A stretch of DNA of 64,000 nt from positions 62,001 to 126,000 of the forward strand of contig JAMPIB010000003.1 of NCBI GenBank assembly GCA_023663085.1, in the 5' to 3' direction. Positions within the stretch are counted from its first letter, which is position 1, and the number at the start of each line of letters is the position of its first letter. The notes under the pieces were generated by a model, which worked only from the letters and a program-made list of their open reading frames with translations, made no database searches and had not been told where the DNA came from. The position numbers were made by a program, and so were the translations under genes. Positions 9,259 through 17,663 of this stretch are shown here, in pieces. Origin of the DNA: Ruminococcus sp. (GTDB lineage Bacteria > Bacillota > Clostridia > Lachnospirales > Lachnospiraceae).

Positions 9259-10320
9259 TTAATTAAACTGCCGTGCAATCTTACAGCATATATTATAGAT
9301 ATCCGGATTAAATCTGATCCCGGATTCTTCTTTCATGACGGTCAGCGCCTCCTCTCTGCTGTGCGCTCCCTTCTCCGTCAGATTCGTATAGCGTTCCATA
9401 ATGGAAACGATCTGTGCCGCAAGCGGTATCTTCTCTTTCGCAAGACCTTCGGGATAGCCGCTGCCATCCCAGTTTTCGTGATGATAGCGGGCGATATCTA
9501 TCGCCGTACTGATAAATTCGTTATAATCACTGTTCACATACAGATCGCTCAAAAGTCTGGCTCCGATATTGGTATGCTCCCGGACAGTCTCCTCTTCTTC
9601 TGCGGATAGTCCGCCCTTTTTCTTGAGCAGTTCCACCGGAACGCCGATATTGCCAATATCGCACAAGGGCGTGGCCAGTTCTATCGTATCGACATACGTA
9701 TCGGATATCTTATCCTCAAACATCGGCGAAAGCTGCATCCCCTGCGCCAGAATCCCGCAGTTATTACGCAGGCGCTCCATATAATCGCCTTCGTAATCGG
9801 AATTTTGTATGGCAATGTTTGCCAGTGCGTATAAAATATTCTTTTTTTCAAGTTCCATCTGCTTAAGCTGCTCGCTGACAGAAATCTGCAGCCTCCTGTT
9901 CATCTCCATCAGTTCGCTCTTGGCTTCATGCAGGCTTAAGTGCACGCCGACACGCGCCTGTACGACTTCCGGGATAAACGGCTTGGTGATATAATCTTCT
10001 CCGCCGAGCAGAAAGCCTTCCACAATATCCATAGGATCGTCAAATGCCGAGATAAAGATAATGGGAATGTTTTTAGTATTTTTATCTTTTTTCAGGGTCC
10101 GGCAGAGTTCATAGCCATCCATGCCCGGCATGGAAATATCGCTCAGCACAAGCGCCGGTAACTGCTCTTTAGCCATTGTGAGCGCCTCTTCCCCGCTCTG
10201 CGCCAGAATGGGCTGACATCCCATATCTTTTATGATCTCTTCCAAAACAAGTCTGTTGGTCTCCACATCATCTACTATGAGTATCTTCGCCTTGCCCGCA
10301 AGCCTGTTCTCATTCCCCAT
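9259..10320 (-). CDS. Response regulator with a degenerate HD-GYP domain
   Basis: The 353-residue protein has a receiver domain (ILIVDDVETNR; phospho-acceptor Asp in VLSDISMPGMDG), a coiled-coil linker at about 135-165 and a C-terminal HD-GYP fold. In an active HD-GYP phosphodiesterase the fold holds a metal cluster. Here the HD motif reads CDIGN instead of HDIGK, the first His (GEH in the intact relative at 11859-12956) reads GDY, and the Asp of the ADVYDAL motif is replaced (ERYTNLT). YHHENWDGSGYP and EHTNIG remain. It is therefore probably a non-catalytic, c-di-GMP- or partner-binding output. It precedes cheR and has AGAGG before the ATG. Confidence 0.88.
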   Translation of the reverse strand: MGNENRLAGKAKILIVDDVETNRLVLEEIIKDMGCQPILAQSGEEALTMAKEQLPALVLSDISMPGMDGYELCRTLKKDKNTKNIPIIFISAFDDPMDIVEGFLLGGEDYITKPFIPEVVQARVGVHLSLHEAKSELMEMNRRLQISVSEQLKQMELEKKNILYALANIAIQNSDYEGDYMERLRNNCGILAQGMQLSPMFEDKISDTYVDTIELATPLCDIGNIGVPVELLKKKGGLSAEEEETVREHTNIGARLLSDLYVNSDYNEFISTAIDIARYHHENWDGSGYPEGLAKEKIPLAAQIVSIMERYTNLTEKGAHSREEALTVMKEESGIRFNPDIYNICCKIARQFN

Positions 10321-10350
10321 CTATGCACCTCTCTTCCTGATAAAAAGTAT

Positions 10351-11784
10351 TTATGATAAGAGGGTATTGATCTCCTCATATCCGGCATTGACTTTCTCAT
10401 AACTTTCTTTCTGGACAGCCATTTTTAATTTCAGGATCACGCGGCTCACTTCACGCGGCGCACCCTGCGTAAGCTGTCTGATAGTCTCCATGAACATCTC
10501 CGCCTTTTCCCAGTTCTCCATTTCCACACAGAGGATCAGCTTGGAAAGGTTCTTCTTCAGGGCTTCTTTGTTCTCCGGCGTACCATAGAGCATCATGTTC
10601 TCCGTATCGTCGTTCTCTTCCTCGGCCGGGGCCATGGCAAAGAGATTCGCGCGGGCCGCCGCCTCATCATCAGCGGATACGGGCATCTCTTCTCCCTCGC
10701 TTAAGCCCACCCAGATGGAGAAAGAAAATGTACTTCCCTTATTTTTTTCGCCTTCCACTTCGATCTTGCCGCCCATCAGTTCTGCAAGCTGTTTACAGAT
10801 ATTAAGACCCAGTCCCGTACCGCCGTACTTTCTGGAGATAGAGGCATCCACCTGTGAAAAACTCTGGAACAGCTTATCTTTATCGGCCTTGTCGATACCG
10901 ATGCCGGTATCTTTTACAATAAAAAACAGCTCTATCTTGTCGTTTACCCTCGCCGTTCTCACCACTTCCACGGTGATCTTGCCGACCGTCGTAAACTTGA
11001 GTGCATTAGAAAGCAGATTGTTCAAAATCTGTACAATACGCAGTTCGTCCCCGATGATATATTCTGGTATCTGCGGCGACACCGTCATAAAAAAGCCGAG
11101 TCCTTTTTCAGTTAATTTATTGATATGCTGAGACCTCACATAATCCAGCATGTTCCGGAAATGGAACCTGCGAGGTTCTAAGGTGAACTTGCCTGCCTCC
11201 AGTTTGGAAAAATCCAGAATATTATTTATTATCTTATTCATATCACCGCAGCAGCGTTCTATCAGGCGCAGCGATTTTAAAATATGTTCGTCTTTTACTT
11301 CATCGAGCAGTTCTCTGGTGTTGCCGAGCACACCGTTGACCGGTGTACGAAGTTCATGCGTCACATTGGCCACGAACTCGGATTTTACTTTGAGCGCCTG
11401 CTCCGCCTCCTGCTTGACATGCGTGATCTCACGGTTTAAGTATTCTTTTTCCAGAACATCATTGGCCATGCAGATATAGCTTTCCTTGTGATCCTTGCTT
11501 TCTATAATCCTTGTCTCCACCGGGAAACAGGTAAGATTCTTACGATAGGCCACCAGTTTCTGCAGTTCGTGTCCAAACGGATATTCTGTGCTGAATCCAT
11601 CTTCCGCCGCCTTAAAGGTGCCCGGAAAAATGTCGCTGATATGTCTGCCGCACAGTTCTTCATCATATTCGAGTTTCGCTTTTGCGGCGGCATTCGCATA
11701 AAAAATGATTCCTGTCCGGTCAAAAATAAAGATCATCTCCAGGGCATCGCCAATCGGAAATGCACCGGTCTCACTCCATTCCAT
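10351..11784 (-). CDS. PAS-domain histidine kinase, apparently soluble
   Basis: This 477-residue kinase starts with a PAS domain (about 5-110; FIFDRTGIIFYANAAAK), followed by a short coil, the HisKA box NVTHELRTPVNG with the phospho-acceptor His, and a full HATPase domain (NNLLSNALKF, DTGIGID, GTGLGLNICKQL). After residue about 370 comes a helical tail of about 110 residues with no clear family. No membrane helix is visible, so it should sense a cytosolic cue. The start is ATG 11784, preceded by a G-run ribosome site (11790-11795). It lies between the two HD-GYP regulators, its likely phosphate acceptors. Confidence 0.9.
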   Translation of the reverse strand: MEWSETGAFPIGDALEMIFIFDRTGIIFYANAAAKAKLEYDEELCGRHISDIFPGTFKAAEDGFSTEYPFGHELQKLVAYRKNLTCFPVETRIIESKDHKESYICMANDVLEKEYLNREITHVKQEAEQALKVKSEFVANVTHELRTPVNGVLGNTRELLDEVKDEHILKSLRLIERCCGDMNKIINNILDFSKLEAGKFTLEPRRFHFRNMLDYVRSQHINKLTEKGLGFFMTVSPQIPEYIIGDELRIVQILNNLLSNALKFTTVGKITVEVVRTARVNDKIELFFIVKDTGIGIDKADKDKLFQSFSQVDASISRKYGGTGLGLNICKQLAELMGGKIEVEGEKNKGSTFSFSIWVGLSEGEEMPVSADDEAAARANLFAMAPAEEENDDTENMMLYGTPENKEALKKNLSKLILCVEMENWEKAEMFMETIRQLTQGAPREVSRVILKLKMAVQKESYEKVNAGYEEINTLLS

Positions 11785-11813
11785 TATATCCCCCCTACAG
11801 TCATGTATCACTG

Positions 11814-11849
11814 AACAGGCAGCAAAAACGCACTCCTTTGCTGCCTGTT
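11814..11849 (-). terminator. Perfect 13-bp hairpin after the HD-GYP gene
   Basis: Arms 11814-11826 and 11837-11849 are perfectly complementary (13 bp) around a 10-base loop, ten bases after the upstream stop codon. No T-run follows on the transcribed strand, so a Rho-independent terminator is uncertain. It could be an attenuator or mRNA-processing hairpin separating the HD-GYP gene from the kinase-che operon. Confidence 0.5.
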
Positions 11850-11858
11850 TCAGATTCT

Positions 11859-12956
11859 TTATGCAAAATCGAACATCTTGATCACTTCTACAATATTGAA
11901 GAAATCTTCCTTAGCAAGCGCAAAACACTCCAGAACATCCGGTGAGAACTGACCGCACTCCCCGTTCATGATCATTTCATAAGCTATGCCGTTGGCATAG
12001 GCGCTCTTATAGACTCTGGGGCTTACCAGCGCATCGTATACATCCGCAATAGCGACTACCTGTGAATAGATCGGGATCTCATCCCCTGTCAGATGGTCGG
12101 GATATCCTTTGCCATCCCATCTTTCATGGTGGTAACGGCAGATATCGTAAGCATAACGGTAAAATTCGCTGGTCTGGTCTTTATAAGACTTTTCAAGGAT
12201 TTCGCAGCCGATCGTCGTATGCGTCTTCATGACTTCAAACTCTTCCGATGTCAGTCGTCCGGGTTTCAATAAGATAGCATCAGGAATACCAATCTTACCG
12301 ATGTCATGCAGCGCCGACGCTTTACAGATCTCGTCGATCTGCTCCTGCGTGATGCCGTATTTCGGATAATATTTCATAAGGTATTTTAACATGATCCTCG
12401 TAAAATATTTGATCCTTCTCGTATGCTCGCCTGTCTCAGCGCTTCTCGCCTCTACGACTGAACTGAGCGTATCGATCATATACTCGGAATTTTCACGGAT
12501 CTTCTTCTCCTGCTCCCTGATCTCTTCTTCCTGCTCTTTCAGACGCACTTCCATATTGTGCTTATGCTGGTACAGATCGATGATATTACGGCTTCTTCTT
12601 TTAACGATATGAGGATAGAAAGGTTTATGTATAACATCCGCAACACCGAAAGAATAAGCCTGATCTTCACTGTCAAGCGCATCTTCGCTTGTGATCAGTA
12701 TAACGGGGATCTGCTCCAACATCTCCTGTTTGTGCATATACTTAAGCACCTCAAAACCATCTTTGACAGGCATGACGATATCCAGAAGTACTAATACAAT
12801 CCTGTCATTTTCCGACAGTCTGGCAATGGCGTCTTCACCGTTTTCTGCTTCGAGCAGGTCGTATGTACCGTCTCTGAACATCTCTTTGAGTATCTCTCTG
12901 TTGACCTCTTCATCATCAACGATCAGGATCTGTTGTTTTTTGTTTTCCATCTCCAT
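11859..12956 (-). CDS. Response regulator with intact HD-GYP phosphodiesterase domain
   Basis: The 365-residue protein has a receiver (ILIVDDEEVNR; phospho-acceptor Asp in VLLDIVMPVKDG), a charged coiled-coil linker, and an HD-GYP domain that normally hydrolyses cyclic di-GMP. The metal-binding set appears intact: GEHTRR, LHDIGKIGIPD, THTTIG, YHHERWDGKGYP and ADVYDAL. It is the catalytic counterpart of the degenerate protein at 9259-10320. The ATG at 12956 follows AGGAGAGG and has its own promoter at 13013-13042, so it heads the transcript that can run into the kinase and che genes. Confidence 0.93.
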   Translation of the reverse strand: MEMENKKQQILIVDDEEVNREILKEMFRDGTYDLLEAENGEDAIARLSENDRIVLVLLDIVMPVKDGFEVLKYMHKQEMLEQIPVILITSEDALDSEDQAYSFGVADVIHKPFYPHIVKRRSRNIIDLYQHKHNMEVRLKEQEEEIREQEKKIRENSEYMIDTLSSVVEARSAETGEHTRRIKYFTRIMLKYLMKYYPKYGITQEQIDEICKASALHDIGKIGIPDAILLKPGRLTSEEFEVMKTHTTIGCEILEKSYKDQTSEFYRYAYDICRYHHERWDGKGYPDHLTGDEIPIYSQVVAIADVYDALVSPRVYKSAYANGIAYEMIMNGECGQFSPDVLECFALAKEDFFNIVEVIKMFDFA

Positions 12957-13012
12957 CTCTCTTTATCCTCTCCTACACTTTATTTTTTGCCAAAAACTTC
13001 TCAATCACTACT

Positions 13013-13042
13013 AAAATACCACTTTTTGACTATGATTGTCAA
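13013..13042 (-). promoter_or_regulatory. Promoter for the HD-GYP and downstream chemosensory genes
   Basis: TTGACA (13042-13037) and TATTTT (13018-13013) are separated by 18 bases on the minus strand, and the -10 box lies about 57 bases upstream of the ATG at 12956. It is the only good promoter between the hybrid kinase and the HD-GYP gene. Confidence 0.65.
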
Positions 13043-13117
13043 TAATATGCCTCTAAAATGTCAGAGAAATTTCTGGCAATTTGACGATACAGAACCACAG
13101 TCTTTGTTTCAACATTT

Positions 13118-15904
13118 TTATTCCATGATTTCTTCTAAGGTCTGTAACAGTTTATCAATATCGATGGGCTTGGCGATATGTCCGTTCATGCCGCTCTGTA
13201 AGGCTTCTTTTTTATCTTCTTCAAAAGCGTTGGCCGTCATGGCGATGATCGGTATGGAGGCCAGTTTTTTATTATCCAGTCCTCTGATCAGTCTGGTCGC
13301 TTCATATCCGTCCATCACAGGCATCTGTACATCCATGAGCACCAGCGAATAATAACCGGGTTCGGAGTTCTCCAGCATCTCCACGGCAATCTTGCCATTA
13401 TCCGCTACATCCGTACTGAATCCCGCATCGCCAAGGATTGCCACGGCGATCTCCTGATTCAGATCGACGTCTTCCGCCAACAGGATATGTCCCTTATGCT
13501 GCCTGTGCGTTTCGTTGTCCGTTTTCCCGTCTTCTGCGCCTTTTTTGCTGGCAGAATCTGCCGGCGTCTTCTGTACTTCTTCCGCCCCCGTATGCAGGCG
13601 GAAGGTAAAGAGAACCGTAAACTGCGAACCCTCTCCGAGTTTACTCTGCACGGAAACGGAACCGTTCATCAGTTCCACGATATTTTTGGTAATGGCCATG
13701 CCGAGTCCGGTTCCCTGAATGCCGCTGGTCGTGGAATTTTTCTCCCGCTCGAACGGCTCGAAGATATGCTGTACGAACTCCTCGCTCATACCGATACCGT
13801 TATCCCTGATGACAAATTCATAATTGGCATAACCGGCTGGCGCTCCCGCTTTCTCCGTGATCGTCACGTCGATACGGCCGCCCGCCTCCGTATATTTGAC
13901 GGAATTGCTCATAAGGTTTAACAATACCTGATTCAGGCGCAGTTTATCGCAGTAGATATACTGGTCGCTCACATCGACCATCTCGACCTGTAAGGACAAC
14001 TGTTTGGCGTTGACATCCGCCTGTAAGATATTGCGCAGTCCCTGTATGATATCCGGCAGCGAACAGGGCGTTTCTTCCAGTTGGAGTTTGCCGCTCTCGA
14101 TATGGCTCATATCCAATACATCATTGATCAGATTCAACAGATGATTGCCCGACGTACTTATTTTATTCAGATATTCTTCCACCTTTTCCCGGCGGTTGAT
14201 ATGCGTAATGGCCAGATTCGTAAAACCGACGATGGCATTCATCGGCGTACGGATATCATGCGACATATTGGAAAGGAAAACGCTCTTGGCCTTGCTGGCC
14301 CGATTGGCCTGCGAAAGCGCATTCTCAAGCAGCGCTCTCTGTTCTTTTTCCTTGCGGATCTCTTCATCCGCGCTGCGGAATCCTAAGACAATGCCGCTGC
14401 TGCCTTTTTCATTTCCCGCATATACGGCCTTTAACTGGAAATATTTGATCTTACCGTTACGAAATGTACGGTAGGCCACATAATGTATCTTTTTCTCGGA
14501 CAGTTCGTCTTTCAATCTGTCTAAAGAAATATCCTCCCGCAGCATTTCTTTATCATCTTCATAGACAAAATCCTCTATGTAGCGATCCATACTTTCCTTA
14601 AAGTCTGCTTCTTTGCTGAAAATAGTATTCAAATCCTTTTCATTCCCGGCATTGTTCTGTATCGGGGTGCCGATGCCCGTCTGCAGGTCAACAAAGCATA
14701 CCAGACTGTAATCAATGCTCAGTGCACGGATCAGTTCCGTATGGCGTCTTTCTCTCTTTTTCTCCTGTAATTTCTGTTGTGTGCAGTCCAAAAGGAAACG
14801 CTGGTATACAAGCTGGCCGTTTTCCTCCACCAGTTTGACGTTGCCCATGACATGCAGGATATCGCCGTTTTTATGCTGCACGCGGTATTCTATGCCGACG
14901 CTGTCGCCCTCTGTTTTCAGTCCTCTGATACATTCTCTGAATCTTTCTTTATCTTCGTCCATAACGGAGTCCGCCACCAGGTCAAATCCTGCCGCCTCCA
15001 GTTCTTCCTGCGAATCGTAACCGAGGATCTTTAAAGCCGCCCGGTTGATGTTGATCACATGCGCGCCATCTAACGTATGACGCATCATACCGCAGTCAAT
15101 GGTCGTAAATATCTTCTCTAACGTCTGGTTCTTACGCATAAGCGCCTGCGCATAGGCGCGTTCCTGCGTGACATCGATGGCTACGCCCACCGTTCCCATC
15201 ACGCTGCCATCCAGATCATACAGAGGCGACTTATAAGTCTCCAGCGTCCTCATGCCTTCGCCGGTCTTGATGATCTCCTCGGAGATACAGGTCTCTCTCT
15301 TCGTCATGACTTCCGTTTCAGATTCGATACAGGCCGGATCGTCTTCTTCCACATCCCATATATAAGCGTGTCCCTGTCCTTCCACCTGCTCTTTGGTCTT
15401 ATTGACCGTCCTGCAGAAACTGTCGTTTACTTTCCTGTGGATGCCGTCTTTATCCTTATACCAGACAAGATTGGGGATATGATTGATCGTCTCTTCCAGA
15501 TACTGGTTCGTCTGCCAGTGATCGCGGTCTTTTTTGTAAGCCTGCTGCCAGCGCAGAAAACGGAAACGTATTTCTTCTTTTGACAGGGAAAGGTTCCAGA
15601 TATCGCTTATCTCATCCAGTTTATCTTCCAGACCATCCAGATGTGCAAAACCGCCATCCACAGTCAAAAGAATGATCTCGGCCGTTTCTTTCCGGCAGGA
15701 TGAGAGAACCTGTAAGGTCTGCGCCGCGTCCAGATCCTGTGCATTCACAAATATCACGTCCGCATCAGCCGCCAGGTCTTCCGAAACGGTGGCGCTTTTG
15801 GTAAATTCATGCGTAAAATGCGCAAGCGGGGCTGTCTCCCTGATCACATCAAAGAGACTGCATTTTTGACCAATAAAATAAAACTGAATACGGCAATGGT
15901 ACAT
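13118..15904 (-). CDS. Cytosolic multi-PAS hybrid histidine kinase with receiver
   Basis: The 928-residue protein begins with a receiver-like fold (about 1-120) without an obvious phospho-acceptor Asp motif. Two recognisable PAS domains follow (about 140-255, PNLVWYKDKDGI; about 260-385), then a third PAS-like segment to about 510. HisKA (SNMSHDIRTPMNAIVGF), an HATPase domain (NQVLLNLMSNSVKY, DNGIGM, GTGLGMAITK) and a C-terminal receiver (LAEDVDLNQ, LVLMDVQMPVMDG, MTANAF, AKPIDI) complete it. No membrane helix is visible. The receiver needs an HPt partner to pass phosphate on, and a stand-alone HPt lies at 2210-2563. ATG 15904 has GGGAGG upstream and a strong promoter. Confidence 0.93.
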   Translation of the reverse strand: MYHCRIQFYFIGQKCSLFDVIRETAPLAHFTHEFTKSATVSEDLAADADVIFVNAQDLDAAQTLQVLSSCRKETAEIILLTVDGGFAHLDGLEDKLDEISDIWNLSLSKEEIRFRFLRWQQAYKKDRDHWQTNQYLEETINHIPNLVWYKDKDGIHRKVNDSFCRTVNKTKEQVEGQGHAYIWDVEEDDPACIESETEVMTKRETCISEEIIKTGEGMRTLETYKSPLYDLDGSVMGTVGVAIDVTQERAYAQALMRKNQTLEKIFTTIDCGMMRHTLDGAHVININRAALKILGYDSQEELEAAGFDLVADSVMDEDKERFRECIRGLKTEGDSVGIEYRVQHKNGDILHVMGNVKLVEENGQLVYQRFLLDCTQQKLQEKKRERRHTELIRALSIDYSLVCFVDLQTGIGTPIQNNAGNEKDLNTIFSKEADFKESMDRYIEDFVYEDDKEMLREDISLDRLKDELSEKKIHYVAYRTFRNGKIKYFQLKAVYAGNEKGSSGIVLGFRSADEEIRKEKEQRALLENALSQANRASKAKSVFLSNMSHDIRTPMNAIVGFTNLAITHINRREKVEEYLNKISTSGNHLLNLINDVLDMSHIESGKLQLEETPCSLPDIIQGLRNILQADVNAKQLSLQVEMVDVSDQYIYCDKLRLNQVLLNLMSNSVKYTEAGGRIDVTITEKAGAPAGYANYEFVIRDNGIGMSEEFVQHIFEPFEREKNSTTSGIQGTGLGMAITKNIVELMNGSVSVQSKLGEGSQFTVLFTFRLHTGAEEVQKTPADSASKKGAEDGKTDNETHRQHKGHILLAEDVDLNQEIAVAILGDAGFSTDVADNGKIAVEMLENSEPGYYSLVLMDVQMPVMDGYEATRLIRGLDNKKLASIPIIAMTANAFEEDKKEALQSGMNGHIAKPIDIDKLLQTLEEIME

Positions 15905-15970
15905 ATCCGTTTCCTCCCTGTAGTTTATAGTTCGTATACCCAGAAATCCACCTGATGGTACTATGATATT

Positions 15971-15999
15971 ATTTTAACAATCGCGCGAAAGGATGTCAA
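15971..15999 (-). promoter_or_regulatory. Strong sigma-A promoter for the hybrid kinase gene
   Basis: Consensus TTGACA (15999-15994) and TAAAAT (15976-15971) have a 17-base spacer on the minus strand. The leader to the ATG at 15904 is about 60 bases. It lies directly after the terminator of the upstream chemoreceptor. Confidence 0.85.
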
Positions 16000-16023
16000 C
16001 ACAAGAGAATAAAGGTAAAAGTC

Positions 16024-16055
16024 AAAAAAGCGGGCCTGCGCCGGCCCGGCTTTTT
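16024..16055 (-). terminator. Rho-independent terminator after the six-helix chemoreceptor
   Basis: On the minus strand a GC-rich stem (AAAGC, bulged C, GGGCC pairing with GGCCC-GCTTT) with a 6-base loop is followed by six T. It overlaps the stop codon region at 16054 and closes the hybrid kinase-chemoreceptor unit. Confidence 0.85.
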
Positions 16056-17592
16056 ACTCTTTTTTCTGGCCCATCTGGCTGATCTTTAACAGATTCGCAG
16101 AGATATCGTTGACCTGACCGAACGATTCTTCCACCTGTCCGGTCACGTTTTTCTGCGTCTGCGTTTCTTCCACGATCTGATCGGCCTGCGCAATGGTGCT
16201 TTTTACAAGCTGCTCCATCTGTTCCATCATATTCAGCACCTGCTCGCCATGTTCTACCGTATCCGTACTGGAATCCGCGGCGATACGCGCTCTGTCTTTG
16301 GACTCTTCCTGCAGCGATCCTATCCTTTCGGCTTCTTTTTCCACTTCGTGCAGTCTTTCGATTTCCTGTGTTACGTTCTCGATATTTTTCTGGTTGGCGC
16401 TGCGTACTTCCTCCAGAAGTGAGAATATTTTATGGATGATGCCGGTGATGGCATCACTCGCCTGCTTGGAATTAAAGGCCAGTGTCTGCACTTCTTCAGC
16501 CACCACACTGAATCCTTTGCCCATTTCTCCCGCTCTGGCCGCCTCTATGGAGGCGTTTAACGCCAACAGGTTGGTCTGGCTGGTGATACCCGCTATCGTA
16601 TTGGCAAATTCGGATATATCTTTCATCCCCGATTCCAGACTGCCTATCATCATCTCCGTCTGTTTGGCCGAATCTTCGATGATCTCTACCTCTTTTGTCA
16701 TATTCTGCATCAGTTCGATATAGCCATGCACTTTATCCGTCGTTTCTTTGGAGATTTCCAGCATCTGCTCCATGTTGCTCACAACATCTCCCGCATTCCG
16801 GTTCAGTTCATGAATTGACTCGCGTACCGAATCCACGAAACGGAAATTCTCGTTACAGTCTTTCAAGGTGGCCTGTGCAGAGTCCGTGATACGTTCATTG
16901 GTATCCGCAAAACCGTGGATATAAGTCTCTAACTGTTCTACTACGTTATTCAGCTTCTCAGAGGATTTCTCACATTCATCCACCAAAGCCACCGTCTGTT
17001 TGGTATCCGCGAATTTAACAAGCATCTGGTGGGAAAGATCGGCAATCTTCACGCAGATAGCACTCATGACGACCGTTTCTATCAAAAAGCCGACCGAGCG
17101 GGTGGCAAACCACATAAAGCTCGTCTCATACTCGATCTGCGCCACATCCAATGACCGGAAGTACAGCGAGATCACCAGAAAAACAAACGAAACGACAGAA
17201 ATCTGTATTGTAAACTTTTTATCATAAAAAAACAGACTGAACACCATAGCAAAAGCATAGGTCATATAGATGCCGATAGCGGCATTGGTGCCCATAAGCG
17301 CTATCAGACCGCCAAGAGCAAAGGTGATGACATATTTCATGATCTTTACCGGGACATTCATCTTATAAGCCACGCCCGGCCCCATAGTCACCACGATACC
17401 AATGAGGGTAAGCGGGATCATTTCACTTATCGTGATCTGAAAGACGCCGACCACCGAAAGGATAGTCAAAAGTGGAAATACCAGAATCAGCCATCGCAGT
17501 ACCCTTACTGCCGTTCTGGTCACTCTGGCATCGTTTTCCGCAAACAGATTTTCTTCCCCATCAACACTTTCTACGCGCAAATTCTCTTCCAT
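16054..17592 (-). CDS. Chemoreceptor with six membrane helices and no external sensor domain
   Basis: This 512-residue receptor has about six hydrophobic helices between residues about 30 and 190 with very short loops, then a cytoplasmic coiled coil whose tip reads [20 protein letters not shown] and [15 protein letters not shown]. No Cache or other periplasmic domain fits between the helices, so the membrane part itself may sense lipid, electron-transport or membrane state, or bind a partner. The ATG at 17592 has a perfect AGGAGG ten bases upstream, and the ATG at 17616 is rejected. It is co-transcribed with the hybrid kinase just upstream. Confidence 0.9.
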   Translation of the reverse strand: MEENLRVESVDGEENLFAENDARVTRTAVRVLRWLILVFPLLTILSVVGVFQITISEMIPLTLIGIVVTMGPGVAYKMNVPVKIMKYVITFALGGLIALMGTNAAIGIYMTYAFAMVFSLFFYDKKFTIQISVVSFVFLVISLYFRSLDVAQIEYETSFMWFATRSVGFLIETVVMSAICVKIADLSHQMLVKFADTKQTVALVDECEKSSEKLNNVVEQLETYIHGFADTNERITDSAQATLKDCNENFRFVDSVRESIHELNRNAGDVVSNMEQMLEISKETTDKVHGYIELMQNMTKEVEIIEDSAKQTEMMIGSLESGMKDISEFANTIAGITSQTNLLALNASIEAARAGEMGKGFSVVAEEVQTLAFNSKQASDAITGIIHKIFSLLEEVRSANQKNIENVTQEIERLHEVEKEAERIGSLQEESKDRARIAADSSTDTVEHGEQVLNMMEQMEQLVKSTIAQADQIVEETQTQKNVTGQVEESFGQVNDISANLLKISQMGQKKE

Positions 17593-17663
17593 GAAAATTG
17601 TGCCTCCTTTTTTCATTCGTTATTGATCCACATTCTGTCGGTATATTCTGTCATCCGCCTAAG

